A stretch of 29,149 nt of DNA from assembly GCA_030951095.1 (NCBI GenBank), contig JAUZQI010000053.1, forward strand, positions 1-29,149. The letters are read 5' to 3'. This document shows positions 15,798-23,840 of this stretch, one piece after another. The notes under the pieces were generated by a model. That model did not search any database, had not been told where the DNA came from, and saw nothing but the letters and a program-made list of their open reading frames with translations. Both the position numbers and the translations under genes were made by a program. Within the stretch, counting starts at the first letter, position 1, and each line of letters opens with the position of its first letter. Source of the stretch: Mariprofundus sp. Lineage in GTDB: Bacteria > Pseudomonadota > Zetaproteobacteria > Mariprofundales > Mariprofundaceae.

Positions 15798-16991
15798 ATG
15801 GATTCTGATAAGCTGAAAGCATCGATTCATGCAAAGGCATCCGAGTATGGCTTCAGGCTTTGTCGGGTCACGCGCCCTGAAGTAGGCAGTTTGCATGGAG
15901 AAGCACTGCAAAACTGGGTGGAATCAGGTATGCATGGTGATATGATCTGGATGGCAGAAGATGTGCGCCTGCAGCGCCGTAAAAGTCCCGAATCCATGTT
16001 GGAAGGCGTGCAATCGATTATCACAGTGGCCATGCCGTATACAGCGCCACCGTATTCGCTTGAGAAAGCTTGTGCAGTCACCGGTTCAGGTGTGATTACA
16101 GCCTATGCTCATGGCGATGATTATCACGATTTGATGAAGAAACGTCTCAAGGCGCTGGCAGCGAGTCTGGATCGTTTGCCGGGTAACCATGATCAGCGGA
16201 TTTTTGTGGATACCGCCCCGGTTCTGGAACACGCCTTGGCCGAGTCAGCCGGTCTGGGTTGGCAGGGTAAACATTCCCTGACCATTCATCGCGACCTGGG
16301 GTCTTGGTTTTTACTTGGTGAAATATTCACCACGCTTGAAATTGAACCGGACAAGCCGGCAACGAATCATTGCGGGACTTGCTCTGCCTGTATGGATATT
16401 TGTCCGACCAAAGCGATTGTTGCACCCTATGTGGTGGATGCACGGCTGTGCATTTCCTATTTGACCATTGAGTTTGATGGTTTTATACCACGCTATTTGC
16501 GGCCATTGATGGGTAATCGTATTTACGGATGTGATGACTGCCAGATGGTCTGCCCCTGGAATTCATATGCGACCAACCAGGCAGCCACGATTGACGATCT
16601 CAAGGCTGATCCCCTTCGACCCCGAGGGGAGAATAATCTACCTGATCTTGCTAGCCTGCTGCATCTGGATGAAGATCAATTCCGGCAGCGTTTCCGTAAA
16701 TCACCCATTCGGCGAACAAAGCGGCGTGGACTGTTACGCAATGTCTGTATTGCCATGGGAAACTCAGGATATGTCGGGTTTGTGGGTGATTTGATGCAGG
16801 TATTGGGTGACAATGAAGCACTGATCCGTGGCCATGCTATCTGGGCACTCGGATGTTTGGCCAACGAGCAGAATATGGATGTTGTTATTGAAACTCTAAA
16901 CGGTCTTCTGGACAGGGAAGATAATTGCAATGTACTTGAAGAAATATCTATATCTATAGAAAATATAAGGGGAAAATATGGTAATACCTAA
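15798..16991 (+). CDS. queG: Epoxyqueuosine reductase QueG
   Basis: Cobalamin- and Fe-S-dependent enzyme that reduces epoxyqueuosine to queuosine in tRNA. The 397 residues have two ferredoxin-type cluster motifs, CGTCSACMDICPTKAI at about residue 193 and GCDDCQMVCPWN at about 244, preceded by the catalytic domain with VDTAPVLEHALAESAGLGWQGKHS. The C-terminal region (about 300-397) is a HEAT-like repeat segment. The gene overlaps the start of gph by 14 bp. No other queuosine gene is in view. Confidence 0.95.
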   Translation: MDSDKLKASIHAKASEYGFRLCRVTRPEVGSLHGEALQNWVESGMHGDMIWMAEDVRLQRRKSPESMLEGVQSIITVAMPYTAPPYSLEKACAVTGSGVITAYAHGDDYHDLMKKRLKALAASLDRLPGNHDQRIFVDTAPVLEHALAESAGLGWQGKHSLTIHRDLGSWFLLGEIFTTLEIEPDKPATNHCGTCSACMDICPTKAIVAPYVVDARLCISYLTIEFDGFIPRYLRPLMGNRIYGCDDCQMVCPWNSYATNQAATIDDLKADPLRPRGENNLPDLASLLHLDEDQFRQRFRKSPIRRTKRRGLLRNVCIAMGNSGYVGFVGDLMQVLGDNEALIRGHAIWALGCLANEQNMDVVIETLNGLLDREDNCNVLEEISISIENIRGKYGNT

Positions 16992-17637
16992 AGCTTTTAT
17001 TTTTGATTTGGATGGTACCCTGGTGGATGCCTTGCCGGATATTCAGGCCAATGCCAACCGGGCGCTGGAATCGCTTGGCTATGAATTACGTTTGAGCCTG
17101 AAAGAGACGCAACCGCATGTTGGCGGCGGGGCGCATAAGCTGGCATCCAATGTGTTGGGGTTGTCGATGGAACATGAGGAAACAATGGCCCTGTATCATG
17201 CCTTTGCTGATATCTATGAGCAGCATCCGGCGGATTTTGGCAAACCCTTTCCGGGTGTGATGACTGTACTGGATACACTCAGAGATAAAGGTATTCCCGT
17301 TTCATGCGTAACAGCGAAACCGGCCAAGGCACGCATCAAAGTGCTTGATGCACTGGGGTTGACCCCGTATCTGACGCTGGCTTTGTCACCTGAGGATGGT
17401 TTTGCCAAGAAACCTGCACCGGACATGTTATGGCAGTGTTGCAAAGCCATGGGGGTGGATGCTTCCGAGACGGTAATGGTGGGAGATACGCGCTTTGATG
17501 TTGAGGCCGGATTCAATGCAGGTTGCCATACGGTCGCATTTGCTGAACACGGTTATCAGGATGTACCGCCCGAATATGCGAGCCGGGTTGTTTCCCTGGT
17601 CGAATTCACCGATCTGCTGAAGCTGATCGATGACTGA
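16978..17637 (+). CDS. gph: Phosphoglycolate phosphatase
   Basis: HAD-superfamily phosphatase removing phosphate from 2-phosphoglycolate, formed by DNA repair or by Rubisco oxygenation. The 219 residues carry motif I FDLDGTLVD (D10, D12), motif II threonine in VTAKP, the motif III lysine in FAKKPAPDM, and motif IV GDTRFDVEAG. AGGGGAAAAT precedes the ATG directly. It overlaps queG by 14 bp upstream and thiE by 8 bp downstream, so these are one transcription unit. Assignment within HAD-IA phosphatases rests on overall similarity, so a related substrate is possible. Confidence 0.88.
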   Translation: MVIPKAFIFDLDGTLVDALPDIQANANRALESLGYELRLSLKETQPHVGGGAHKLASNVLGLSMEHEETMALYHAFADIYEQHPADFGKPFPGVMTVLDTLRDKGIPVSCVTAKPAKARIKVLDALGLTPYLTLALSPEDGFAKKPAPDMLWQCCKAMGVDASETVMVGDTRFDVEAGFNAGCHTVAFAEHGYQDVPPEYASRVVSLVEFTDLLKLIDD

Positions 17638-18295
17638 TCTGTTGATGACTGGCGGGTTGGTTGCTGATAATAAGCTGACTGGCATTTACGCCATTTTACC
17701 TGCTGATCTGGATATGGATAACCTGCTGGTCAAAGCAGAAGCTGCCCTGAAGGGTGGTGTTCGAATCCTGCAATTCCGTGATAAAAAACAGGGATATAAA
17801 CGGCAAATCAAACGCGCCAAAGCGTTGCGTAGCATAACGCGCGACTATGGTGCTCATTTCATTATCAATGATTCCGTTACGCTGGCTCTTGGTGCCAAGG
17901 CGGACGGTGTACATCTGGGTCGCGATGATGCGCCCAATCTGATTCAACTGAGAAACGAAGTGGGCGATGATTTCCTGATCGGCATTACTTGCCGGGCTGA
18001 TGCGGCGTTTGCCAAGTCGGCGCTGAAGGATGGAGCGAGTTATATTTCCTTCGGCGCGGTGTGGAAAACGCATTCCAAGCCGGAAGTGCCGGAAATCGGA
18101 TTGAATCGGCTGGTCAAGGCACGGCAAATGTTTCCAGATGCCAATCTATGTGCGATTGGCGGCATTACGGAACACAATATTGCGCAGGTTAAAGCTGCAG
18201 GAGCAGATTGCGCCGCTGTGATTTCCGGGTTGTTTGCAGCTGATGATATTCAGATACGGGCTGAGAAACTGGTGAAGATATGGAACAGGGTATGA
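17630..18295 (+). CDS. thiE: Thiamine-phosphate synthase ThiE
   Basis: Joins the hydroxymethylpyrimidine diphosphate and the thiazole phosphate to give thiamine phosphate. The 221-residue TIM barrel shows GGVRILQFRDKK, the DGVHLGRDD motif, FGAVWKTHSKP in the phosphate/Mg region and a final AIGGITEHN. FGAVWKTHSKP departs slightly from the usual GPIFxTxTK, within family variation. Its start overlaps gph and its stop overlaps thiD. Confidence 0.95.
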   Translation: MTDLLMTGGLVADNKLTGIYAILPADLDMDNLLVKAEAALKGGVRILQFRDKKQGYKRQIKRAKALRSITRDYGAHFIINDSVTLALGAKADGVHLGRDDAPNLIQLRNEVGDDFLIGITCRADAAFAKSALKDGASYISFGAVWKTHSKPEVPEIGLNRLVKARQMFPDANLCAIGGITEHNIAQVKAAGADCAAVISGLFAADDIQIRAEKLVKIWNRV

Positions 18296-19032
18296 ATGGT
18301 TCAGTATCTTCACGTCCAGTCTGCCTGACGATTGGTGGGTCAGATTCCTGTGGTGGTGCAGGGATTCAAGCTGATCTGCGCGTATTTGATGCGCTGGGTG
18401 TGCATGGCTGTTCGGCTATTACGGCGCTGACAGCTCAAAACCCGCTTGCAGTTACCCACATCGAGCCTGTATCACTGGCTCAACTGGATGCTGAAATTCA
18501 TGCTGTGTTTGATTATTATGATGTAGCTGTAGTCAAAACCGGTATGCTGGTTGATGCTGAACATATAGCCCTGATTTCGGCACTGCTGGATCAACTGCAT
18601 CGTGGTGGGCTGGTCATTGATCCGGTACTGGTATCCAGCACTGGAAGGCCGCTACTGGACTCGGGTGCTATCGGCACATTGATTGATGCTCTGATACCGT
18701 TGGCTACGCTGATTAGCCCAAATTTTGATGAAGCAGATGCTTTGCTTGGAAAGCGTTCCGATCACTCCAGCACAACAGTTATGGAGATGGCCGACAGGTT
18801 GAATTGTGCGGTTCTGCTTACCGGCGGGCATCATGAGGGCGAACAGCTTACTGATCGATTATGTGATGACGATGGCGTATTGTATGAATTCAAACATGCC
18901 AGACAGGTATGGAACCGCGATCACTGCCATGGGACGGGTTGTCGTCTGGCTTCTGCCATCAGCGCCAATCTGGCTCATGGAAAGTCGCTGCCTCGAGCTG
19001 TCGAGATTGCTGTTACCTATATTCAACACTGA
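18292..19032 (+). CDS. thiD: Hydroxymethylpyrimidine (phosphate) kinase ThiD
   Basis: Phosphorylates HMP and HMP-P to supply the pyrimidine for ThiE. Features: N-terminal CLTIGGSDSCGGAGIQADLRVF, central VVKTGML and VIDPVLVSSTG, C-terminal HGTGCRLASA. The family usually has GTGCTLSSA, so R replaces T after the anion-hole cysteine. The ATG at 18292 overlaps the thiE stop as ATGA; an in-frame ATG at 18280 would add four residues and cannot be excluded. No thiamine-pyrophosphate riboswitch is seen ahead of thiE-thiD, as they sit inside a longer operon. Confidence 0.93.
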   Translation: MNGSVSSRPVCLTIGGSDSCGGAGIQADLRVFDALGVHGCSAITALTAQNPLAVTHIEPVSLAQLDAEIHAVFDYYDVAVVKTGMLVDAEHIALISALLDQLHRGGLVIDPVLVSSTGRPLLDSGAIGTLIDALIPLATLISPNFDEADALLGKRSDHSSTTVMEMADRLNCAVLLTGGHHEGEQLTDRLCDDDGVLYEFKHARQVWNRDHCHGTGCRLASAISANLAHGKSLPRAVEIAVTYIQH

Positions 19033-19275
19033 TTTTGATACAAGAACGCTAAAGGTATGTTCTGCAATGATTCAGAACTGAAAATAAAATTGTACATTTG
19101 CCACTCTTTTCATTTTCAGCGCCTATAGATAGTATTTATCTATCCTCATAACTTATTGAAATTAAAAAGAAAAACAGATAAAGCTTTATTTTTTTTGCAG
19201 TGACGCTATAGTGCGCCACCGTTTTTGCAGGCCGAATATGAATGATATAGGTCTGCTTTTCTTTTGGAGGCTTCA

Positions 19276-19869
19276 ATGGTTAAACTATATTCCGATCCGC
19301 ATTGTCCGAATTCGCATCGCACTCGTATTGTGCTGGCCGAGAAAGAACTACCGGTCGAAACGGTTGAACTGGAAGCAGATAACCTCCCGGCTGATTTTCT
19401 CAAGATCAATCCGTATGGCAAACTTCCAACCGTCATTGATCGGGATATCGTTTTTTTCGAATCTGCCGTCGTGAATGAATATCTGGATGAACGCTATCCG
19501 CATCCGCCGTTGAAACCGGGTTCTCCAGCCGAGCGTGCCCAGATGCGCCTTGCTGTTCTTCAGTTGGAGCGTGAACTCTACCCCCTGTACATCGACACCC
19601 AGAACAGTCGCAAGAAAAAAGACGCCGTAGGCAAAATCAAGGTCTATCTTGGTTCGCTGGACTCCTATCTGGGTCGTCAGAAATATTTCATTGGCGAGCA
19701 ATACACACTGGCGGATGTAACCTTGATGCCGATTCTCTGGCGCTTGCAATCCATTGGCGTCGATGCCGCCAGCTGGACTAATCTCGAAGATTATATGGAT
19801 CGTTTATTTGAACGTCCGGCCTTTGAACGTTCGCTGTCTGAATTCGAACAGATGTTGAGGGATTATTAA
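19276..19869 (+). CDS. sspA: Stringent starvation protein A (SspA)
   Basis: Glutathione S-transferase-fold protein that binds RNA polymerase and aids transcription under starvation or acid stress. The 197 residues have a thioredoxin-like N-terminal domain (VKLYSDPHCPNSHRTRIVLAEKEL) and an all-helical C-terminal domain ending with the usual LPI..RL-type segment (TLMPILWRLQSIGV). GGAGG (19267-19271) precedes ATG 19276; the frame is open upstream to a TTG at 19264. It stands alone behind a 243-bp AT-rich gap and ahead of a 186-bp gap, so it is likely monocistronic. A partner sspB is not present. Confidence 0.92.
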   Translation: MVKLYSDPHCPNSHRTRIVLAEKELPVETVELEADNLPADFLKINPYGKLPTVIDRDIVFFESAVVNEYLDERYPHPPLKPGSPAERAQMRLAVLQLERELYPLYIDTQNSRKKKDAVGKIKVYLGSLDSYLGRQKYFIGEQYTLADVTLMPILWRLQSIGVDAASWTNLEDYMDRLFERPAFERSLSEFEQMLRDY

Positions 19870-19898
19870 GGCAGTGCTGATTCATTCAGCGTTTCCGT

Positions 19899-19918
19899 GC
19901 AGCCCATGGATGGGCTGC
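19899..19918. other. Hairpin after sspA
   Basis: GCAGCCCAT and ATGGGCTGC (19899-19907, 19910-19918) form a 9-bp inverted repeat with almost no loop. It lies 30 bp after the sspA stop but has no U-run, so it may be a weak terminator or an mRNA-stabilising stem. Confidence 0.45.
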
Positions 19919-20055
19919 CAAATCAGGTGCGTAACTGCTTGATTTTTCCCATTAAGAAAGCAGCGGTTCTATCGACTGAATCTTTCAGTGTGTTTTCACT
20001 TTAAATGAGCCACACGCAGGGCTAACATACGCTCAACCAGCATGTACGCATTCAC

Positions 20056-20724
20056 ATGCAAGAGGGGGCTTCATTGTTCGATGTTATTAAGCCGGGTGAT
20101 CCAGAGTGGGATAAAACGACTGCCTACATAAGAGAAACCTATGCCCGAGCCTATGGCGCTAACATTGATTCCTTTATGCCACAGATCATGCGTGTGTCCA
20201 GTGCCTCCGGAGATTATCGGGCAGTCATGGGTTTCCGGCTGGCCGGGCAGGAACGGTTGTTCCTTGAAAACTACCTGGACGATCCTGTCGAGGATGTAAT
20301 CTCACGTTATCTTGGAAAACCGGTCAATCGTTCTGAAATTATTGAAGTGGGTAATTTGGCTGAAGCTGAACCGGGTGATGCACGCATGGCCTTGATTGGC
20401 GGTACAGCTTATATGTGGTCATTGGGTTGTCGCTGGCTGGTATTTACCGGTGTGTCGCGTATGCGAAACTCTTTTCGGCGCCTGGGGCTGGATATCTGGG
20501 AATTGATGGCGGCAGATGAAAACATGCTGCCACCCGAAGAGGTTGCCAAGTGGGGTAGCTATTATGATGCTTACCCGGTCGTTTGTTTTGGTGATATCAA
20601 GCAGGGGCATGATAACCTGCAGGAGCTTTGGGCCAGCTTGCGCGATACATGGGCAGCTGCCGAGGAAGCTGGCTTGGAAGATGCAGTGCGATTGGGCAGG
20701 AATATTGACGGGGTAGCTGATTGA
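20056..20724 (+). CDS. 'Thermostable hemolysin' family protein (GNAT-like)
   Basis: Belongs to the T_hemolysin family, named after Vibrio delta-VPH. Recognisable blocks: RETYARAYGANIDSFMP (26-42), ERLFLENYLDDPVE (66-79), EIIEVGNLAEA (94-104), FTGVSRMRNSFRRLGL (130-145), WGSYYD (166-171). The family is thought to share the GNAT/autoinducer-synthase fold, so transfer of an acyl group fits better than membrane lysis; no signal peptide or membrane segment is present. The stop overlaps the start of the ligase gene. Start is uncertain: ATG 20056 has no ribosome-binding site, whereas GAGGGGG (20062-20068) sits 5 nt before an in-frame TTG at 20074. First gene of a four-gene cassette. Confidence 0.82.
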   Translation: MQEGASLFDVIKPGDPEWDKTTAYIRETYARAYGANIDSFMPQIMRVSSASGDYRAVMGFRLAGQERLFLENYLDDPVEDVISRYLGKPVNRSEIIEVGNLAEAEPGDARMALIGGTAYMWSLGCRWLVFTGVSRMRNSFRRLGLDIWELMAADENMLPPEEVAKWGSYYDAYPVVCFGDIKQGHDNLQELWASLRDTWAAAEEAGLEDAVRLGRNIDGVAD

Positions 20725-22208
20725 GCCGGGTGCTGGGGGCGCTGGATCGCTTTACCAGCGAATGCCCGAATCGTATAGCTCTGGATTCCGTTACAGCATC
20801 GCTTACATATAAAGAATTATCGGCTGCGGTTACGATGTTGGCAACCGAACTGCAACAATCTGGTGCGCATGTATTGGCACTGGCTGCTGATAATTCACCG
20901 GCTTGGGCCGTGGCAGATCTGGCTTGTATCAGGGCGGCAATTCCGCTGATTCCAGTACCTCATTTCTTTTCACCAGCCCAGATTGGGCATTTGCTGCAAC
21001 AAGCGGGTGTGGATGCGCTTATCACCGACAGGGCTGAATCGATTGCTGCTTTGCTGCATGGTTTGTCGATTGATCATCAGCCAGCGCAACAGTTATCTAT
21101 CTCACTTGAGATAGTTTTTATTAAGACTCCTGAAATAGAATTGCCGAATGCTTGTGCAAAAGTCACGTTCACATCCGGTTCAACCGGCGAGCCCAAAGGG
21201 GTTTGTTTGCAGCAGATAAACATGGAAACGGTGGCCGCATCACTGGCCAATTCAACCGGTGCTGAATCTGACGATCGGCATTTGTCATTGCTGCCTTATG
21301 CTACATTGCTGGAAAATATCGGAGGTTTATATGTACCTCTGTTGGCCGGAGCCACAATTGTTGTGCCGGGGATGGCTGCGGTTGGCATGAGCGGGGCTAG
21401 TGGCCTGGATGTCGAACGCTTTGTAATGGCTCTGCATACTTCCAAATCAACAACCTGTATTATGATTCCCCAGATGTTACATGCACTGGTTGCTGCCCTT
21501 GAGCAGGGTTTACAGAGACCAGCCAGTCTTCGATACATTGCGGTTGGCGGTGCGCCTGTTTCTACGCATTTGCTGCAACGTGCCGAGGTGCTTGGTTTGC
21601 CGGTATATGAAGGATATGGATTATCCGAAGCTGCCAGTGTTGTAGCTGTGAACAGTGAAGGAAATTGCAGACCTGGAAGTGTTGGTAAGCCATTACCGCA
21701 TATTGATCTGAAGTTTTCCGAAGATGGGGAGATTCTTGTGCATGGTGCGCTGTTCTCCGGTTATCTGGGTGAGGCTGCACTGACTGTGGATGATTACTGG
21801 CCGACGGGTGATATCGGCTATCTGGATGAGGACGGTTTTCTGTTTTTGAGCGGACGAAAAAAACATATTTTTATCACTGCATTTGGTCGCAATGTATCGC
21901 CGGAGTGGATGGAGCGGGAACTATCAATTGAACCTGCCATTGCCCAATGTTGTGTGTTCGGAGAAGCACGGCCGTTTAATGTTGCTGTCATAGTTCCGCG
22001 AGAGTCTGTGACTGGTAAAATGGTACAACAGGCAGTGGATTCCGCGAATGCGCGTTTGCCTGATTATGCGACTGTCTCGGCATGGGTGAATGCGTATGAA
22101 CCATTCAGCGTAGGCAACGGTTTATGGACAGGTACCGGAAGGCCGCGAAGACTGAATATTTTAGATGTTTATGCCGATAAGATAGATCAACACTATAAGG
22201 AGAGTTGA
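20721..22208 (+). CDS. ANL-superfamily acyl-adenylating ligase
   Basis: AMP-forming ligase expected to activate a carboxylic acid, probably a fatty acid. The 495 residues hold motif A3 TFTSGSTGEPKG (149-160), A5 YEGYGLSEA (296-304), the TGD of A7 (362-364) and hinge motif SGRKKHIFI (377-385). The end has the long-chain acyl ligase layout NGLWTGTGRPRR (466-477), but the catalytic A10 lysine position is arginine (R474), which may change or weaken adenylation. It starts with TTG overlapping the upstream stop by 4 bp, a sign of coupled translation. No carrier-protein domain is attached. The acceptor (CoA, a carrier protein, or a small molecule) is not known. Confidence 0.85.
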   Translation: MSRVLGALDRFTSECPNRIALDSVTASLTYKELSAAVTMLATELQQSGAHVLALAADNSPAWAVADLACIRAAIPLIPVPHFFSPAQIGHLLQQAGVDALITDRAESIAALLHGLSIDHQPAQQLSISLEIVFIKTPEIELPNACAKVTFTSGSTGEPKGVCLQQINMETVAASLANSTGAESDDRHLSLLPYATLLENIGGLYVPLLAGATIVVPGMAAVGMSGASGLDVERFVMALHTSKSTTCIMIPQMLHALVAALEQGLQRPASLRYIAVGGAPVSTHLLQRAEVLGLPVYEGYGLSEAASVVAVNSEGNCRPGSVGKPLPHIDLKFSEDGEILVHGALFSGYLGEAALTVDDYWPTGDIGYLDEDGFLFLSGRKKHIFITAFGRNVSPEWMERELSIEPAIAQCCVFGEARPFNVAVIVPRESVTGKMVQQAVDSANARLPDYATVSAWVNAYEPFSVGNGLWTGTGRPRRLNILDVYADKIDQHYKES

Positions 22209-22874
22209 ATGGCATTTTATGATGAACTGATTGCGGCCACAGAAAATGAACGTAATGATTTATTGTCCATCCCGTTTATTGGCATGGGGGCGGCGGGCCA
22301 ACTGTCACTGGAGAGTTATCAGGCTTTTCTGGAGCAAGCCTACCATCATGTAAAGCATACGGTACCGCTATTAATGGCGACCGGTGGTCGGTTGCCTGAG
22401 CGACTGGAGTGGTTGCGTGAGGCAATCGGTGAATATATCGAAGAAGAGATGGGCCATCAGGAATGGATTCTCAACGATATCGCGGCCTGTGGTGGCGATA
22501 AGGAAGCTGTGCGTGACGACACAGCGATGGCGGCGACTGAGCTGATGGTCGCTTATGCTTATGATACTGTTTACCGCAATAATCCGGTTGGGTTCTTTGG
22601 CATGGTGCTGGTGCTCGAAGGCACCAGCGTGGCGCTGGCGACCAATGCAGCAAACAATATCGAGCAGGCTCTGGGGCTGCCGAAAACAGCGTTTTCGTAT
22701 TTGAACTCGCATGGTTCGCTGGATATCGGGCATGTCGATTTTTATGAAAAGCTGATGAATAAGCTGGATGAAGAAGCAGACAAACAGGCAGTGATTCATT
22801 GTGCTAAAATGTTCTATCAATTGTATGGTGATATTTTCCGTAGCTTGCCGCTCGTGCGGTTGGAGGAAGCATAA
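22209..22874 (+). CDS. Heme-oxygenase-like (TenA-fold) putative dimetal oxidase
   Basis: An all-helical protein of the TenA / 'iron-containing redox enzyme' group. The 221 residues place candidate metal ligands on successive helices: E42 with H47 and H50, the EEEMGHQEW helix (E80, H83), E137 in LVLEGTSVA, and H168/D172/H175 in SHGSLDIGHVDF. This carboxylate-histidine pattern fits heme-oxygenase-like diiron or dimanganese oxidases such as UndA, rather than the thiaminase TenA, whose active-site cysteine is not apparent (the only cysteines are C94 and C198). It starts directly after the ligase stop with AAGGAGAG upstream. The substrate is likely the acyl chain handled by the neighbouring ligase; this is an inference. 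Confidence 0.8.
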   Translation: MAFYDELIAATENERNDLLSIPFIGMGAAGQLSLESYQAFLEQAYHHVKHTVPLLMATGGRLPERLEWLREAIGEYIEEEMGHQEWILNDIAACGGDKEAVRDDTAMAATELMVAYAYDTVYRNNPVGFFGMVLVLEGTSVALATNAANNIEQALGLPKTAFSYLNSHGSLDIGHVDFYEKLMNKLDEEADKQAVIHCAKMFYQLYGDIFRSLPLVRLEEA

Positions 22875-23663
22875 ATGGAAGTCAAAGGAAAACGTGTTGT
22901 CCTGACCGGCGCAGCCGGTGGTATGGGCAGAATTCTGGCTGCAGGATTGCATGCCAAGGGCGCCAAATTGGCATTGGTGGATGCCAATGCCGATGCCCTG
23001 CATCAGGTGGCAGCGAAGTTGGAAGACTCATATCCGGTGGCTGGCGATCTTTCGTCGTCGGAGGGTTGCCGGATTGTCGCAGAAGAATGCGGTGAATTGC
23101 TTGGTGGCATTGATTTATTGATCAATCTGGCCGGAATCAACAGTTTTTCTGCTTATGAAGATGAAAGCCCGGATAAACTGGAACTGATGATGCGGGTCAA
23201 TCTGTTGGCACCAATGTGGCTGGCACGGACAATACTACCTTCCATGCTAGAGCAAAATTCGGGCCGAATTGTTAATGTCGGCTCTATTTTTGGCTCAATT
23301 GGTTTTGCTTATTTTACAACCTATTCTACGACCAAGTTTGGTCTGCGTGGATTTTCCGAAGCTCTGCGCCGTGAACTGGCCGATACCAATATCAAGGTAA
23401 CATATATCGCACCGCGTGCAGTGAAAACGCCGATGAATAACGATGTGATTATGCAAATGGGCGAAGCAACAAACATGAATATGGATGCGCCCGAAGATGT
23501 GGTGAAGAAAATCATTGTAGCTATCAATAACGACCGCAAAGACATCTATTTTGGTTTCCCTGAAGCGTTATTTGTGCGCATCAATGTGATGTTTCCGCGT
23601 CTTGTCGATAAAGCGTTGGCTGCGCAGAATCGCATTGCTCGTAAATTTGCCAAAGCCGAATAA
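22875..23663 (+). CDS. Short-chain dehydrogenase/reductase
   Basis: Classical SDR of 262 residues. Cofactor motif TGAAGGMG (11-18), NLAG (84-87), and the catalytic set N109, S137 (NVGSIFG), Y150 and K154 (YSTTK) are all present. D36 after the second strand (LALVDAN) favours NAD(H). The C-terminal part (from about 225) is a hydrophobic helix, YFGFPEALFVRINVMFPRLV, which may touch the membrane or bind a lipophilic substrate. It starts directly after the preceding gene and closes the cassette; it probably reduces or oxidises a keto or hydroxy group of the pathway intermediate. Confidence 0.88.
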   Translation: MEVKGKRVVLTGAAGGMGRILAAGLHAKGAKLALVDANADALHQVAAKLEDSYPVAGDLSSSEGCRIVAEECGELLGGIDLLINLAGINSFSAYEDESPDKLELMMRVNLLAPMWLARTILPSMLEQNSGRIVNVGSIFGSIGFAYFTTYSTTKFGLRGFSEALRRELADTNIKVTYIAPRAVKTPMNNDVIMQMGEATNMNMDAPEDVVKKIIVAINNDRKDIYFGFPEALFVRINVMFPRLVDKALAAQNRIARKFAKAE

Positions 23664-23686
23664 TAAAAAGAAAGTCAAAAGCATTT

Positions 23687-23816
23687 ACCACAGAGTACAC
23701 AGAGTTACACGGAGAAAACCAAAGACATATTAAAGTATGAAACAGAAACTTCATGATTTTGTCACTAATATCTAAGAATTTGTCTTTCCTCTGTGGAACT
23801 CTGTGTACTCTGTGGT
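23687..23816. repeat. Inverted-repeat pair, ACCACAGAG type
   Basis: ACCACAGAGTACACAGAGTT (23687-23706) is exactly complementary to 23797-23816, and further partial matches follow inward. The 90 bp between are gene-free. The layout (arms about 20 bp, 90-bp centre, intergenic) equals that of the CGCAAAGG pair at 13666-13781, suggesting two families of one kind of dispersed element. It separates the SDR from the TPR gene. Confidence 0.75.
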
Positions 23817-23840
23817 GAACAAAATAGAAGGGAGCGTTGA

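Noticed and set aside
17500..17640. Thiamine-pyrophosphate riboswitch ahead of thiE-thiD
   Set aside because: thiE overlaps gph, so there is no leader; the typical CTGAGA and ACCTGATCT-like blocks are not found.
20056..20724. Secreted haemolytic toxin
   Set aside because: Despite the family name there is no signal peptide, membrane segment or pore-forming feature, and the gene is coupled to biosynthetic enzymes.
22371..23003. A 210-codon minus-strand frame across the dimetal oxidase and SDR genes
   Set aside because: It spans two well-supported plus-strand genes and shows no family features.
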